A DNA stretch of 64,000 nt from Lentinula raphanica (lineage: Eukaryota > Basidiomycota > Agaricomycetes > Agaricales > Omphalotaceae). Where the stretch lies: positions 186,001-250,000 of the forward strand of contig JANVFP010000021.1 of NCBI GenBank assembly GCA_027919835.1, given 5' to 3'. Made by a program: the position numbers and the translations under genes. Under the pieces are notes generated by a model. The model was not told the origin of the DNA and ran no database searches. It was given only the letters and a program-made list of their open reading frames with translations. Positions 12,028 to 26,354 of the stretch are shown here, piece after piece; the first letter of the stretch is position 1, and the number at the start of each line of letters is the position of its first letter.

Positions 12028-13723
12028 CTAGTGGTAATAAGGTGATGCGTATGGCTTTACAATCTCCCAACTTTTATCCAGAGCCTCCACAACCTCTGTC
12101 GCTAGGTATGTCCATCAACTATCAGCAAAGGGATAACTTCTTGCTCAACAAACATCAAGTTCAGCTTACGGAGGGGGCCCTTCTCAAGGTCAGCAAGATT
12201 CTGTTAACGTATACGCATGAGGCAATGATTTATTGACCAAGAGAATGCATGTATTCCTTGCCTGCTTGACGTGTTCCAGACTCGAAGCCCCAATGATGAT
12301 GGAATCACCAAAAGCGGGCTTCAGCATGCTATGGTGGCACAACCAACGCAAAGCGACTTCTGCCATAGTGAGTCCATATTTATCAGCAACTTCACGAATG
12401 ATAGAAGTCGCGTTGAAGTAATGGTCGTTCCAATACCTGATGCATAACGTTAGTATCGCTCGCCTGTGCAACCCACTGGCAGGTTTAGGACGAACCTTTG
12501 CCTGTACATCTTGACATTTTCTGTAAGTACGAGTAGACTGAAGAGTGTCGAGTGGTAAACTACCTGGCCCTGTACTTCATTCGGATCGAAGCGAGTACCT
12601 TCCCCAGCCTCATTTTGCGGAGAGCTATATCTTCCAGTGAACAACCCTCCACCAACTGTAGAACATTGATCAGATGTCCATGTAAGCCACATCAAGCTGT
12701 TACTGTAGAAACTTGACTTCTCCTACGAGGGTTGAATGCATAGAAACTAATCCCGTATTTTCGAAGGCAAGGTATGAGTTCAGGCTCAATCGCACGATGT
12801 ACAGCGTTGTACAATCCTTGGTATACGGACGGAAGGTGAAAGCCATTCGCTTTGCATATACCCACTATCTCAGCTACTTCCCAGCTGCATTCATATTCCA
12901 AATCAGACGGGATTTCGATTCTCTTGAAAGGAGGAGACACATACGAAGTGTAGTTACTGAGACCAAATCTCTGAAAATATCCTTCGTGATACAGATCGTT
13001 GATTGCTTTCATTGTTACCTCATAAGGCGTTGTACGGTCTGGAGTGTGCAAGTAAAATATGTCCACTTGTCTAGAGGCAAGAACGATGGTCAGTTCAGAG
13101 TTTGGTTCGTTAGAACGTTGTGCTAATGTACTCGGTATCAAGTGCCTTGAGTGATTTGAGGATGTGAATCTTCATGTCCTGCTCATCCCACATCCAATCA
13201 GTAACTGTGGACAAACTCAAAAGACGGCCGAACTTCATATGTATGTGACACATTCTCTTCAGTGCCATGTACAGTCTTCTGCTGTTCGTTCTATATGTCA
13301 ACTTGGTAAGCACCTCGCACAACGCAGGCATAATCACTGTGAGTCAAAATTCACGAATATCGCAGGAAGCTTGGTTTCCAGTTTCAATCCCTTGGACTTC
13401 CAGTCTATCTTGCCTAGAACAATCTCACTCGTCCCGCCTGTGTAGAAGTATGCACTGTCAACCTGTATGAAGTTAACTCCCTTGGGCGAGGGCGAAAAAG
13501 GAGATGAATGTAAGATACATCTGTATGCCCGTGTGCTCGAAAGACATCCAGAATGGCTTCAATCTGACCCAGATCGTGTATGCGTGTTCCTGGTTGACCT
13601 TCCTCGCCGAAGGTCCCACTGCCCTAGTCAAACGGATGAGTGTTTGACGTCTGTTGGACTGTTGGTCGAAGAACTTACCATTACTATTTTCAAGTTTGTT
13701 TTCGGAGTAGAAAGAGACGACAT
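12028..13723 (-). CDS. Aldo/keto reductase, AKR7 (aflatoxin aldehyde reductase-like) family
   Basis: This encodes a cytosolic NADPH-dependent aldehyde reductase of about 330 residues in several exons. The start ATG at 13721-13723 gives MSSLSTPKTNLKIVM, spliced to GSGTFGEEGQPGTRIHDL. The active-site region is DSAYFYTGGTSEIVLGK (catalytic Asp and Tyr). It is followed by LETKL with the catalytic Lys, the helix ILKSLKALDT, and FYLHTPDRTTPYE with the catalytic His. The cofactor half reads QRFGLSNY, YQGLYNAVHRAIEPELIPCL, GISFYAFNP and GGGLFTGRY. It ends with DSIIIGASSLEHVKQ, NLADLEKGPLP and a C-terminal EVVEALDKSWEIVKP block that requires one more intron; the stop is TAG at 12028-12030. All family landmarks are present, so it looks functional. 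Substrates are probably small aldehydes or ketones. Exon joins in the segment around 13130-13350 are the least certain. Confidence 0.87.
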
Positions 13724-14523
13724 GCTCAGTTATCCACATACTCACCAGGAAAAAGAGATGTTATAAACATTTCACGAGACCGAGTCCCCGAGGAATATGA
13801 GTAACCTAGATAACATCCTTGAGCGAAGTTCTGTGAGGAGACTGAGGTCATGATTGAGGTCATAACATACGGAACTTACTGCATTGTGGAAGATCAAATT
13901 TACGCAGTGAATAACTTGATAGATTAGTTCAATCAAAGCTGCAGATGATTGATGTAGGACGTTGACAGTGAGTTGTATGCAGTATGCTGGAAGAATATGT
14001 GTGGCTCTTTTCAAGCCCACACCACACGGCGCAAAGTTTGGACAGTATCTGTTTCGGGACACTTGTTGAAGCTTCAAGTCTGAACGATAAGTATCCTTCA
14101 TATAGTTACTCGAGCACTTCTTTGACCGTAGCTTGACGGAGCATCACACCTCCTGCTGATCAACAAGACCCGGAGATATGAATCGCAGTCCATCTACCTG
14201 CTTTTGAATTTTGAAAAGGGTGCGCTGTATCAGGCCGTAGGAGGTTGAAACGATACTGTATGTACTTTCTAAACTCTATAAGTTTGCCAAAAGGTGTTGC
14301 AACGGCAAGTTTTGAGTGATTTTGTACATTGAAGCTGCGCCGTATCGAGTCAGGATTCGATGAAAGATGCGGTGCTCATTAAAGTTTGGCGATGAGCGAG
14401 TAAGAAACACGAAGAGGGCATGAGGAGGGCGACACACATATCCGTAAAACCACGTGGTTAAATTCCACAGATAATACCAACTCTGTTCTCCTCCTCCACG
14501 CGGCCCTTTCTTTTCTTTCCAAA
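13724..14523. other. Divergent intergenic region between AKR7 and VAP genes
   Basis: This separates two divergently transcribed genes and should hold both promoters. No exon, RNA gene or repeat family was recognised. Small open frames are present but look random. The last 45 bp before the VAP start are strongly pyrimidine-rich on the plus strand (ctcctcctccacg, then ccctttcttttctttcc), a common feature close to highly expressed fungal start sites. Confidence 0.4.
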
Positions 14524-15782
14524 ATGTCTGTATTTCTAAATCCCAGTAACTCACTTGGATTTAACCGTATGTATCCTCTGCGAACTCTTCTCGAGAATCA
14601 TGATAACCTTTAGGCCTAGGTCCCCTTACTACCCTCGTTAAGAGGGCGCTGACGATCACCAATCCCCATGCTCAGCCAGTCGCCTTCAAAGTCAAGACAA
14701 CGGCTCCTAAGGTCCTTCAAAAACCATTCATGTACCCTATTATCGTTATTCTGAATATCTCCCTTGTCGCAGTTGTACTGTGTACGACCAAATTCCGGTA
14801 GAATAGAGCCAGGCTCATCTGTGGAGGTTTCTGGTGCGTCATTGATTCCTTTAGTCGTTCTTCAAACTAAACTCGTATTGCAGTTATGCTACAACCTCTG
14901 AAAGAAGAACCACCAATGAATGCAAAATGCAAAGACAAGTTTCTAATCCAGAGTACGCTCATGACTCCGGAAAAAGAGCAAAAGTCGTTGCAAGATATAG
15001 TACGTGTTGATGTTCTATACACTATTCCTGAGGTGCTGACCACACTATAGTGGTCGACTGCAGAGGGAGATACTGACGAAGCCAACAAGATACATCAAGT
15101 CAAACTGAAAGTTGTTTATCTACCGCCCGAGGGTCAGGTGTTGGAAGAAGAGGACGAGAACATGGTTAATCAGAGTTCTCTCATGAACGAACCTGTACGT
15201 GCTGCTCACAAAAACAAATGTCACATTTGTGTTCAAATTTCGTTATAACAGCCACAGTTCGACACCGTCCGCCAACACCCAATACCTAACGGACATGATA
15301 TACCCGAATTCACACAGGAGGGCGAACCAAGCACCTCACTACCTCAAGATGACGAAGTACACCATGACGCCCACGAGGAGGTCCCGGCTCCTCCAGTTTC
15401 TGTCTTCATCCAGCCTCCCGAAACATTCCAACCTCCTCCAGAGTTCCCTGTCCCTGAACCAGGTCCAGTTCCTCCGGCCCCGGTCACCGCTCCTGCCGCT
15501 ACTGCGCCGCCACCTCCGCCAGCTGCGCCTGCTCCTCCGGACCTCACCGAAGATCTTATGATTGCTCGGGCAGAGATTGACAGACTCAGATCACTCTTAG
15601 CTGCCGCGGCGCCTCCGCCTGAGCTCAGGAAACGAACGAGGAGGCTCTCAGATGATATTACCATTGCTCCTAGTGATGTTGGCACCATGATTGACGAACC
15701 TATGCCACAAGAAGGAGTTCCGTTGCAGGTTGTGGTTATCATTTCTCTGGGGGTTTTCATAATGACATATCTCTTCTTCTGA
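14524..15782 (+). CDS. SCS2: VAMP-associated protein (VAP/Scs2), MSP-domain ER membrane tether
   Basis: This encodes a tail-anchored ER protein that binds FFAT motifs and tethers ER contact sites. The start ATG 14524 gives MSVFLNPSNSLGF, spliced to a standard MSP domain: VTNPHAQPVAFKVKTTAPK, then VRPNSGRIEPGS and VLLQ-type strands. After an intron come CKDKFLIQS-like residues and KSLQDI with WSTAE, then the last MSP strand (IHQVKLKVVYLPPEG). A long Pro-rich linker (PPPPPAAPAPP) leads to a short coiled-coil helix (IARAEIDRLRSLLAAAAPPP). A single C-terminal transmembrane anchor follows (LQVVVIISLGVFIMTYLFF) with TGA at 15780. This order of MSP, linker, coiled coil and anchor is exactly the family layout. 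A pyrimidine-rich tract precedes the ATG. Exact intron limits in the first 600 bp are less certain. Confidence 0.9.
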
Positions 15783-16061
15783 ACTTTCTCTTTTCCCTTG
15801 ACTTATTCGTTCTAGTTTCTCTTTTGCCTCATATATGATTTCTCCTACTTTTTTGAAAAGCGGTGTTATTCACGAAGAGAGTTTGCGAAAAGCGTTATCA
15901 GGCTCATGTCAATTTTCATGTTCTGTTTTTCTTCTAACTGCAGGGTAACACTTTCTTCTCTCCTTCCGCTCCTTTCCACATTTGAAACCAAATCCATTGA
16001 TGAACCGTTCAACCCATACACGACACCTGTTTATACCATTCGAGGGTCACAAAAATCCCCC

Positions 16062-17576
16062 TTATATCAGGTACTTGCAACTTCCAACTGGGACATTCAG
16101 CGCCTTCGCGATCAGTTTATGAACAGCCTGTGTTGGATGCCCACTGTCTATCATCGAGTGTCAAAACGTTAATCATCTCGGAGTCCGATGCTATGTAAGT
16201 ACTCACTGTACCAGAAGAAGCCTTCCGGGTCGGCGCATGTGCAAAAGCTATTGTGGATATTTCAGCGGCCATTTAAGAGCACAAGAATCCTGCACTCATC
16301 ACCCAGTGATATTCGTGAATCCAAATTTGACCGGGTCATCCAAGATCTTACTGAAGACTGCGTGTGCATCGAACGTCATAACAGTGGCATCTAGTCGAAA
16401 AGTTAGGTCAGAGTGCTAGCCATTCTTCATGAAGAAATGGAACTTGACCTGCGTTCCGTGCTGTAAATGCAGCAGTGTGATCCGAAAGAGCAGCGTTGAA
16501 CAACGCAATGTGTTCCTTCATTTCTGCAGAGGCGGTCGCGTTTCCTACAGTAGCTGGGTTGCGATCTTCCGGAGGTACATTGATGAAGACGTGTTGCTTC
16601 AATCCGTTATCGAAAGCTGATTGCTATGAAATTCCATCGCTTGTATTTGAAGGGGATGCCAGACTTCAGTTGAAGATCAAAACCTACCACTGCATCGAAA
16701 TACGAAAGCATCTCGGTTTCCCAGAATGCAGCGAAATCGGTGATCTGTGAAAGGCAGGCAGGAGCTTAACCAACCTGGGGAAGGATGAGTCGTTGTGTAT
16801 TTTGACCCTTACCGTCGCATTGTTGAGAGTATCCCCGGTGTCGTTAATACCGATCCACCAAAAAGTCAATGTCTCGTCACTAGGGTGAGGGAGGACGTTC
16901 GAAGCGTATTCGACCCATTGTCCAACCTGCTCTACAAGCGAAGTCGTGAAGTCATGGTGTCGAGGTAAGCTGTGAAATTTCCGGATCAGTAGTGAAACAA
17001 TTTGTATGTAGAGAACGATATCACACTGACAGTGCAGCATCAATATCTGAACCAGCAAAAGCAAAATTCCAAAGCTGTTTCTGACAGAGGGTAGGACTGC
17101 CTTCGAAGCACTCCGTCAAGTATTCTATCTGGGAAGGGCCTCCACGAAATAAGAATGCAGGAAGTATAATGATAATGACGGAGCAAGTGCGCACCCAATT
17201 CGAGCCTTCCGAGCTCGTCTTTGATTATCGATGAAATCAAGACTCGGCCACATCCTCTAGACTGAATGATGGTTGTGGGATTTCTACTTACATTTCTTGG
17301 GATAATCTCATCCGACAATATTTGTTGGGGAGTAAAACCCAGATCCAACACATCTCCAACGAAACTGACCATGGAGAGAGAGATCATGAAATGCTGAGAC
17401 GAAGGTCATTGCCGGATTGAGATTTACCTGAAATTGGGGTAGCCTAGGGTTCCCTGAACAAAGGTGTAAGAATCTCCAAATGCGTAGACAAATTTCGTAG
17501 AATTCCAATTGAACTTCGAGGATGCGGGGGCAGAGACAGCGACGAGCGCAAATGTGGCAAGTAGTAGCTTCAGCAT
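16062..17576 (-). CDS. Secreted carbohydrate esterase family 16 (SGNH/GDSL acetylesterase)
   Basis: A multi-exon gene for an extracellular acetylesterase that removes acetyl groups from hemicellulose oligomers. The start ATG 17574-17576 gives a signal peptide (MLKLLLATFALVAVSAPASS). SGNH block I follows at once (KFVYAFGDSYTFVQGTLGYP), with the nucleophile Ser in GDSY. Then come SFVGDVLDLGFTPQQILSDE, WNFAFAGSDIDAALLPRH (block II Gly), VEQVGQWVEYAS and the block III segment TFWWIGINDTGDT (Asn). A FINVPPEDRNPAT strand is followed by MTFDAHAVFSKILDDP and NITGFCTCADPEGFFWY. The catalytic C-terminal block is SGHPTQAVHKLIAKAL, and TAA is at 16062-16064. At least six short introns are needed. The Asp usually preceding the HP block is replaced by Asn (WYNSGHPTQ), but this lies at a splice join. 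Convergent with the VAP gene. Confidence 0.88.
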
Positions 17577-17898
17577 GAGGTTCACTTCGGACAATCCTGA
17601 TCATCGCGTTCCGGCCATGGGCCATTTTTGCGAAGACCCAATCGGATAATATAATTCGCCAGCATTTCTCACCAAGTTTTTCAGCAGATGACTTGCGGAA
17701 CGGTTTGCATGTAACAATTCCTGGATTAAACGTCATTCCATTCCACTGCAGTATAGTGTGTATATGATATAGTCGCTCACACACGGGTATATAAATCCTA
17801 CTGTATATTGAATGCAAAATTAGTAGCAATGTCTTCAATAAATCCTCCTACACTATCATAAAAAGAAGCCACATTTCATGGAATCATGAGCAATAACA
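17577..17898. promoter_or_regulatory. CE16 upstream region with TATA-like motif
   Basis: This is the 322-bp gap between the ABC transporter stop and the CE16 start, tandem on the minus strand. On the minus strand a TTTATATA motif lies near 17784-17797, about 210 bp before the CE16 ATG. Nothing else recognisable was seen. Confidence 0.3.
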
Positions 17899-20800
17899 TT
17901 AATCCCTCTTGCTGAGAGCCTGCAACTGGACGAATTCATAATAATCTCCCTTTCTGCTCAGTAACTGGTCGTGTGTACCAGCTTCACTGACAGCTCCTTC
18001 TTTGATGAAGTATCTAGAGCAGGACTGTCAGAAGGAACGCATTATGACGAGAAAGGAACGTACATTCTATCAGCATTTTGAATGGTGGATAAACGATGTG
18101 CGATAGCAATAGTAGTGCGACCTTTGGAAGCCGAGTCTAACGCCGCTTGGACGACTAGAGGGCGATTAGTAAAGGAACGAAGACTAAAAGAAAAAGGCTC
18201 AAACCTTTTTCTGAATTAGAGTCCAGAGCGGAAGTAGCTTCGTCGAGCAGGAGAACCTTGGGGTTACGGAGCAGAGCGCGAGCGATGGCGATACGTTCTA
18301 GAAGGCGAAGCAATTAACATTTACAGTACGAATTTATATGACATATAGACGTACGCTTTTGTCCACCAGACAACTGGGAACCTTTTCCACCAACTTCAGT
18401 GTCAAATCCTCTGAAGACCTCGTTAGTGAAGCATGCGGTTGACTCCGCCAAGGTACGTACTGGGGCAACGACTCGATGAACTCCAGAATGTTCGCTTTGC
18501 GACAAGCGTCCTCAATCTCCTCTTGTGTGACCTCCTCTTGGGGCTTGATGGCACCGAGTAAGATGTTGAAGCGTACGGTACCAGCATACAACGTAGGTTC
18601 CTGTGAAACCAAAGCGATGGACTTGCGGTAGTCAGAAACGTTGAGGTCCGAGATTTTCTCTCCATCGAGCTAAACCGAGGTCAGAGAAAATATCTCGATG
18701 AATCGGCATCGATGACTCACGTAGATATGACCTGCTAAAGGATCGTAGAATCGTTCAATCATTTGGATACTGTGTTGGTTTATCAGCTTGGTCCGAGAAC
18801 GCTGAAGAAAAGAAAAGAACACGAACACTGTTGATTTTCCACAACCAGACTGCCCAACGAGCGCGATATAGGTTCCGGGTTCGATTTGAAGATTCAGATC
18901 ACGCAGCACGCGAACACCAGGGCGGGTGGGATATCTGAAGTGTACGTTCTCAAATCGCATTTGACCGCGAACTTGGGACGGGTCGATATGCTTTCCCTCT
19001 GAGGACTCGGCATCAATTTCTGGAACAGAGTCTAGTAACTTGACGATATCGGTCGCGGCGCCTTTGGCTGAGGAAATGTCTGGTACGAAGGAAAAGACGT
19101 TTCCAGCTTGGATAGAACCAAAGACACTACACTGTTGTGGAGGTTTAGCAAGCCATTAACATCGAATGAGGATGAAGTATCCTACCATGAGACCGACGAA
19201 GAATTCGAAGGTACTATACTCGAGCTGAGAAACCAGTCTAGCGCCGTACCAGAAGACCAGAGCAATCACAAAGAAGACCATGGATTGCGAAAGAGCATAA
19301 AGACCATTACTGAAGATGGCAGTTCGGTTGGACTTGCGTAGGGGCTCTTCCAGACTCTTGCTATACAAGTCACAACAGTCCTTTTCTCGTGTCAAGGCGG
19401 CGACGGTACGGATAGAAGCAGCAGCCTCGCATGCAAGCTGGGCAGAAGAGGCGTGTTCTTTTTTGTTAGCTTGATCTTTGAGAACAACGACACGCTAGAA
19501 AACGTTGAGCATGGAATGGGCGCTGTGGACCAAAGCGATGCTTACGAGTCGAATGAAACCAGTGGTGACCAACAGAGGCATGCAAGCTAGCATGATAGTT
19601 AGACAAAGAGCGCAGCTCAACATAACAGAAGGGACTTACCAACGCCGACAAGTCCAAGTTTCCAAGCGAAGATGATTCCAACGATTGTTCCTCCGATGAG
19701 AGTGGAAGCACTTTGCACGATACTGCAATACACTTCGGTGAAGACGATCCTTATGTATGGAGGAGGAGATACTCACGTTCCGAGAGTCACACCAGCCAGA
19801 CCGTTCACTTTCTGAGGATTGTCACTGAGTTCAGAAGTCAAAGCACCGGTATTGTTCTCATCTCTGTCAAAAAACTCGACTAAATCCAACATCAGTAAAC
19901 GTCTCTTGAATAAGAACAACAACAGAACTGACTATCTTGCCGAAGGATAGCGCGGAAACTCAAAGCTCTCAACTTGGCAGTGAGATTGGCGGCAGATGCA
20001 GAGAAATTGTAGTTTTGTACACCGATAGTGAAGCACGAAATGATGGCGATGAGGAAGAACCAGAGCGCGTTACGGTCTCCCGCGACTCTCTCATCGTGTC
20101 CTGTTTTCGCGAATCCGTTGATACCCTGGGCTGAGAAGCAGAATAAAATCAATAATCGGCAGGAGAGAGGAAGAGACGTTTCAAGCGTACCATAAACAAT
20201 TCCATAAGCCGGAAACACCAAACCCGTCAAAATGGCACAAACTCCCCCAACCATATATTTCTTCCAATTCGCCTTATTAATCCTTCCCATCCTCCGGAAA
20301 AGATAGGGAAGACTATACTCCGTCTTCTCCTCCTTCACATCCTTCTGCTTCTGCTCAATAATCTCACTCGCTAACGATCTCCCGGTGTTCTTCCGTCCGA
20401 GCGGGATCTCTTCCTGAGCAGCTTTTTCCATACTCGTAGGTGTATCCTCGAGAGGCTCGCCGTTCTCAGTGGCTTCGGTGACTTCGGCTGCTTCGCGGAG
20501 TTTTTGAGATTGGACGAGGCGGGCGTAAGGGCCGTTTTCGTTGGATAAGAGTTCGTTGTGGGTTCCCTGTTCGAGGACGACGCCGTCTCCCATGACGAAA
20601 ATCACATCGGCGTCTTTGATCGTGGACAATCGATGAGCGATTGTGATGGTTGTGCGGCCGGCTGCAGCTTTGTCTAATGCATCCTGCGAATTATATGTGA
20701 ATCTAACCACACCCAATGACCCAACAGAAAAATCGTACCTGCACAATTCCCTCACTCTGTGTATCCAACGCACTCGTAGCTTCGTCAAGCAACAAAACAC

Positions 20801-22993
20801 GAGGATCAGAAACAATCGCTCGAGCGATCGCAATCCGTTGCTTTTGTCCACCACTAAGCAAAAATCCTCTCTCGCCAACCAAGGTATCGTATCCAAGCGG
20901 CAGTTTCGAAATAAACCCGTCCGCGTTCGACTTGATACAAGCATCCTTGATCAACGCGAATTTCTCCTCATCACTGGCATGTTCATATTTCGTGCCAATA
21001 AGACCATGCCCGACATTGCCTTTGATCGTAGTAGCGAACAACGTGGGTTCCTGTGACACCAGTCCGATTTGAGAACGCAGCCATTTCAGATTGAGAGTCC
21101 TGATGTCCCGCCCGTCGAGTTTGACCACACCCGAGAGAGGATCGTAAAACCGCTCCACGAGAGAAATAACCGTTGATTTTCCAGATCCAGAAGCTCCAAC
21201 CAACGCCGCGGTCTTTCCTGCACGAAAGTTCAACGAAAGATCTTTCACGACGACGACACCAGGACGAGAAGGATAGGCGAATTTGATATTTTCCAACGTA
21301 ACCTCGCCTTCGACATGTTCAGGTTGGAGTCCAGAGGGATCGGCCGAGTCGATATCGGGAACACGATCTATGGTCGCAAAGAGCTTTGATGCAGCCCCTC
21401 GTCCGTGGGTGATGGCTTGCATTTCAGGAGCGAGCATAGCGAGGGAAAAGGAACCGATGAGGATTGACATGAAAACATTGATAACCTGGCCAGCATCGGC
21501 TGTGATGATCATGATTATCATCAGAAGGAGAAATGAATACAAAAGATGAACACGAACCAAGTCCCTCGAGGATCAGAGTCGTACCGAAATCGAAGGCTAG
21601 ATGCAGTTGAGTTTTTGTACGGGAACAAGGCAAAATAACGTACCTAAGGCGTAGGAAGAATAGATGACGAAGAAGAAGACTGCAAGACCTCCTCCATTCC
21701 AGACCGCAGCTTTAGCATCGACAGTCTCGGAATCATCGATATGCTTATCGTATAGATTAGCAAGGATTGTCTGTGTGCCGAAAGCTTGTGCGGTACGAAT
21801 GGTGGATATGACCTCCTCTGCAACTGTTCCACCAGCAGCAACAGCTTTCAACGACATTCTTAGGTTACGTCAAAGTCAGGGAGCGTCAAAAGGTCAGAAT
21901 TGGCATAACGTACTGCATGTATTTGGATATGAATTTGTTCATCAACCCTCCAGCAATAGCTATACAAGGCAAGATCGAGGACATCGCACTGTCACAGTCA
22001 ATCAACGGCAGTTTCAGGATAAATACAAGAAGACCCACAGTGCAAGCCGCCAATTTCGAGCGTAGGCAAGGATGAAACCGGTGACGAAAGCCCCGATGAA
22101 ACTCATGGCTAACGCGACCTTTTCTGACATTCCTTGCTGTACCAAATCTGATACCATGACAATGAGGCAAAGGCGGGAAATTTAGAGGTACGAAACTCAC
22201 GAGTGTCCGTTTGAATACGAGTTGCTACCTCCCCAGCGCCTACTTTGTCAAAGTACTGTATATCTTGACGCAAAACGGCTTGTAGATAACGTTCCCGAAT
22301 GCGCTTTGCGTTGACTTCTCCGGTATAGGTCCAGATGTACATATAGAGGTATGTACATACAAACATCCCAATACCTGAGTTAAAAATTCGGGGTCTATGA
22401 GACAGGGATGGTAATAACAGAGATAGACAAACCGATGAAGACCAAATACAGCGCATCCTTGGCAGACTGTGACCGGAAATCGTGAACAGCGTCGTTAAAC
22501 TGGTCTGGTGGAATTTGCTGTCCTGAGTTCATTGCATTCACGATCACTTGGAATTCTACAAATGATTCTGTCAATTTGCCGAACAGCAAAGACATGAGAG
22601 GCTACTGCGAATCAGTCATGGAGTTGGTTGGACCTTGGATAAATGTCCTACCTGCGCTGCACCAGCTGCAGCTGCGGCAATAAGACCAATGAAATCGAGA
22701 AATAATTCTGTCTTGGTGGAGAATCTACCAAAAAACCATAGATGAACAACCGATATTTCTAGGCAGATGGTAAAATTGACGCACCTAAACATCTCCGTGA
22801 AACCGACAGGGGATAACTCTGGTTCCACAGGCGGTGGAACAATATCACTGGGCTCTGGAAATCCTTTCTCATCGTGCTCAGCATCCTTGTGTTTTGAGGG
22901 TGTTGTGGATGCTCGTCGCCAGAAGAAACGTTTCTTCCCATTATGATCTAGAGTCGATTTCTCGTCTGCACTGTTAGGCCGTGAGTCCGACAT
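17899..22993 (-). CDS. Full-size ABCB (MDR/pmd1-like) ABC transporter
   Basis: A multi-exon gene for a plasma-membrane multidrug efflux pump of the TMD-NBD-TMD-NBD type. The chosen start is ATG 22991-22993 ([12 protein letters not shown]); an in-frame GTG just upstream was ignored. A basic cytosolic leader precedes the first membrane domain ([60 protein letters not shown]). NBD1 has Walker [23 protein letters not shown], signature [15 protein letters not shown], Walker [13 protein letters not shown] and H-loop [11 protein letters not shown]. An acidic/basic linker and the second membrane domain follow. NBD2 has Walker [41 protein letters not shown], and a normal Walker B and H-loop near 18070-18260. 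It ends LQALSKRD at TAA 17899. All ATPase motifs are intact. It is the family of fission yeast pmd1 and Aspergillus AtrD-type pumps; the substrate cannot be read from sequence. Confidence 0.94.
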
Positions 22994-23775
22994 CTTCAAC
23001 GACGGTGAAGCCACCTAGGCGGTGGTTTGTACGAAGGGCGAGATGAAGATAAGTAGACAACAGAAGGAAGAAGAGAATACTACATGCGACGGAAAGTTGG
23101 ACGTCAACTTAAGTATAAAGTGGGGCTCCCGCTGACAAGTCATTTTTAGTCAAACCCTCATTCAAATTCGACAACCGAAAAGCCGGGAATATTTTTCGGC
23201 AAATCTCGGCAAATTTCACCTTGGCAGCTGTGACGAAGACAGACGGCTGCGAGCAAAAATTTAAAACGGCTGCGAGCTTTGAGTCAAGGTCAACGTAGAC
23301 GGCAAGGCAGAACAACACTCGCAGACAGCTCAGCGTAAGTATCACTCGTGGGTCACCTTCGGTCACTCGAATCCGCAATGATACGAACATTGTCAGGTGC
23401 TCAAGCCAAAGATTCGAATAAATATGCAAAGACTGTGAGTAGATACTGTAGATCTTGCCAAAGAGCCACACAAAAGAATGTAGTATGTGAGATTGAAAAA
23501 AGTGCTGTGTAGTGCTAGGATTAGAAATGAACCAAGGTATGATACAATGATATCCACAAGAATATTTTATCGAGAACAGCGAGGAACATATGACAAGCAA
23601 TGTAGATGAGAATTGAATAGATGGAGGAGCGAGAACTTGGAGAACGTTCCCACTGCTCGTGAAATTATTAAGCTATACACGTATGCCCTGTGGAAGTTGA
23701 TAGAATTAACTTCCGGGAACAGCAAAGGGAGAACTCAGAACACACACGCCACAAACTGATGAGATACGATCCGGT
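22994..23775. other. Upstream region of the ABC transporter
   Basis: This 782-bp stretch separates the ABC transporter start from the 3' end of the AGC kinase gene (tandem). A 163-codon open frame exists but has no recognisable protein character and was not called. Notable are two copies of acggctgcgagc (23243-23254 and 23266-23277) and several CGG/CCG trinucleotide contexts at 23175-23225 that could bind zinc-cluster regulators, plausible for a drug pump promoter. Confidence 0.35.
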
Positions 23776-25868
<2,093 letters not shown>

Positions 25869-26354
25869 GGTGTTGTATTAAGATATAGAATGAGCGTATA
25901 AAAAGAAAGCCTGCTTTCTGTCCTGGATTACAATGTTCAGAGGCTGTGAGCTCAGAGGATGGAGGATGGAGGATGTAGAGAGCAAAGTGAATAATGGCCT
26001 GTTAAATAATACTATTTTTTTGATTCAATCATGAATTCTGCGTGACTGACATTTTCTGATATATGAATTCCACGTGGATGATTATACAGCCTCTTTCACA
26101 GCTCACTCACTGCTTCAAGGTTCAAGTTTAACGACGCGGCACAGTTGGGAACTGGCATCATATATCTATCAATCTGTTCTCTCGAGTAACACCAATGAGC
26201 ATGTGCAGGGTAAGATGGAAGAGTTGCGTGTGCCCACGGCAACGATTTTTGGAAACGGCGTCTCTGTTCTTCAAATCGACGAAACGGCGAACGAGCAAAT
26301 TATACTTGAACGACCACCTGACGTACTGAACCATATCACAACCTTGATCGTTGG
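25869..26354. other. Kinase gene upstream region with short tandem repeat
   Basis: This lies between the MSH5 stop and the kinase start (tandem, minus strand). It holds a small tandem array of aggatgg units at about 25955-25975, about 90 bp before the kinase ATG. Some plus-strand open frames overlap it, but no gene was recognised. Confidence 0.35.

Noticed and set aside
13772..14101. 109-codon minus-strand frame upstream of the AKR7 gene
   Set aside because: No signal of a real protein and located in the divergent promoter region; the AKR7 N-terminus is already complete at 13723.
23109..23600. 163-codon minus-strand open frame upstream of the ABC transporter
   Set aside because: No domain, no signal or membrane pattern of a known family, and it covers the expected promoter region; composition looks like chance reading of AT-rich DNA.
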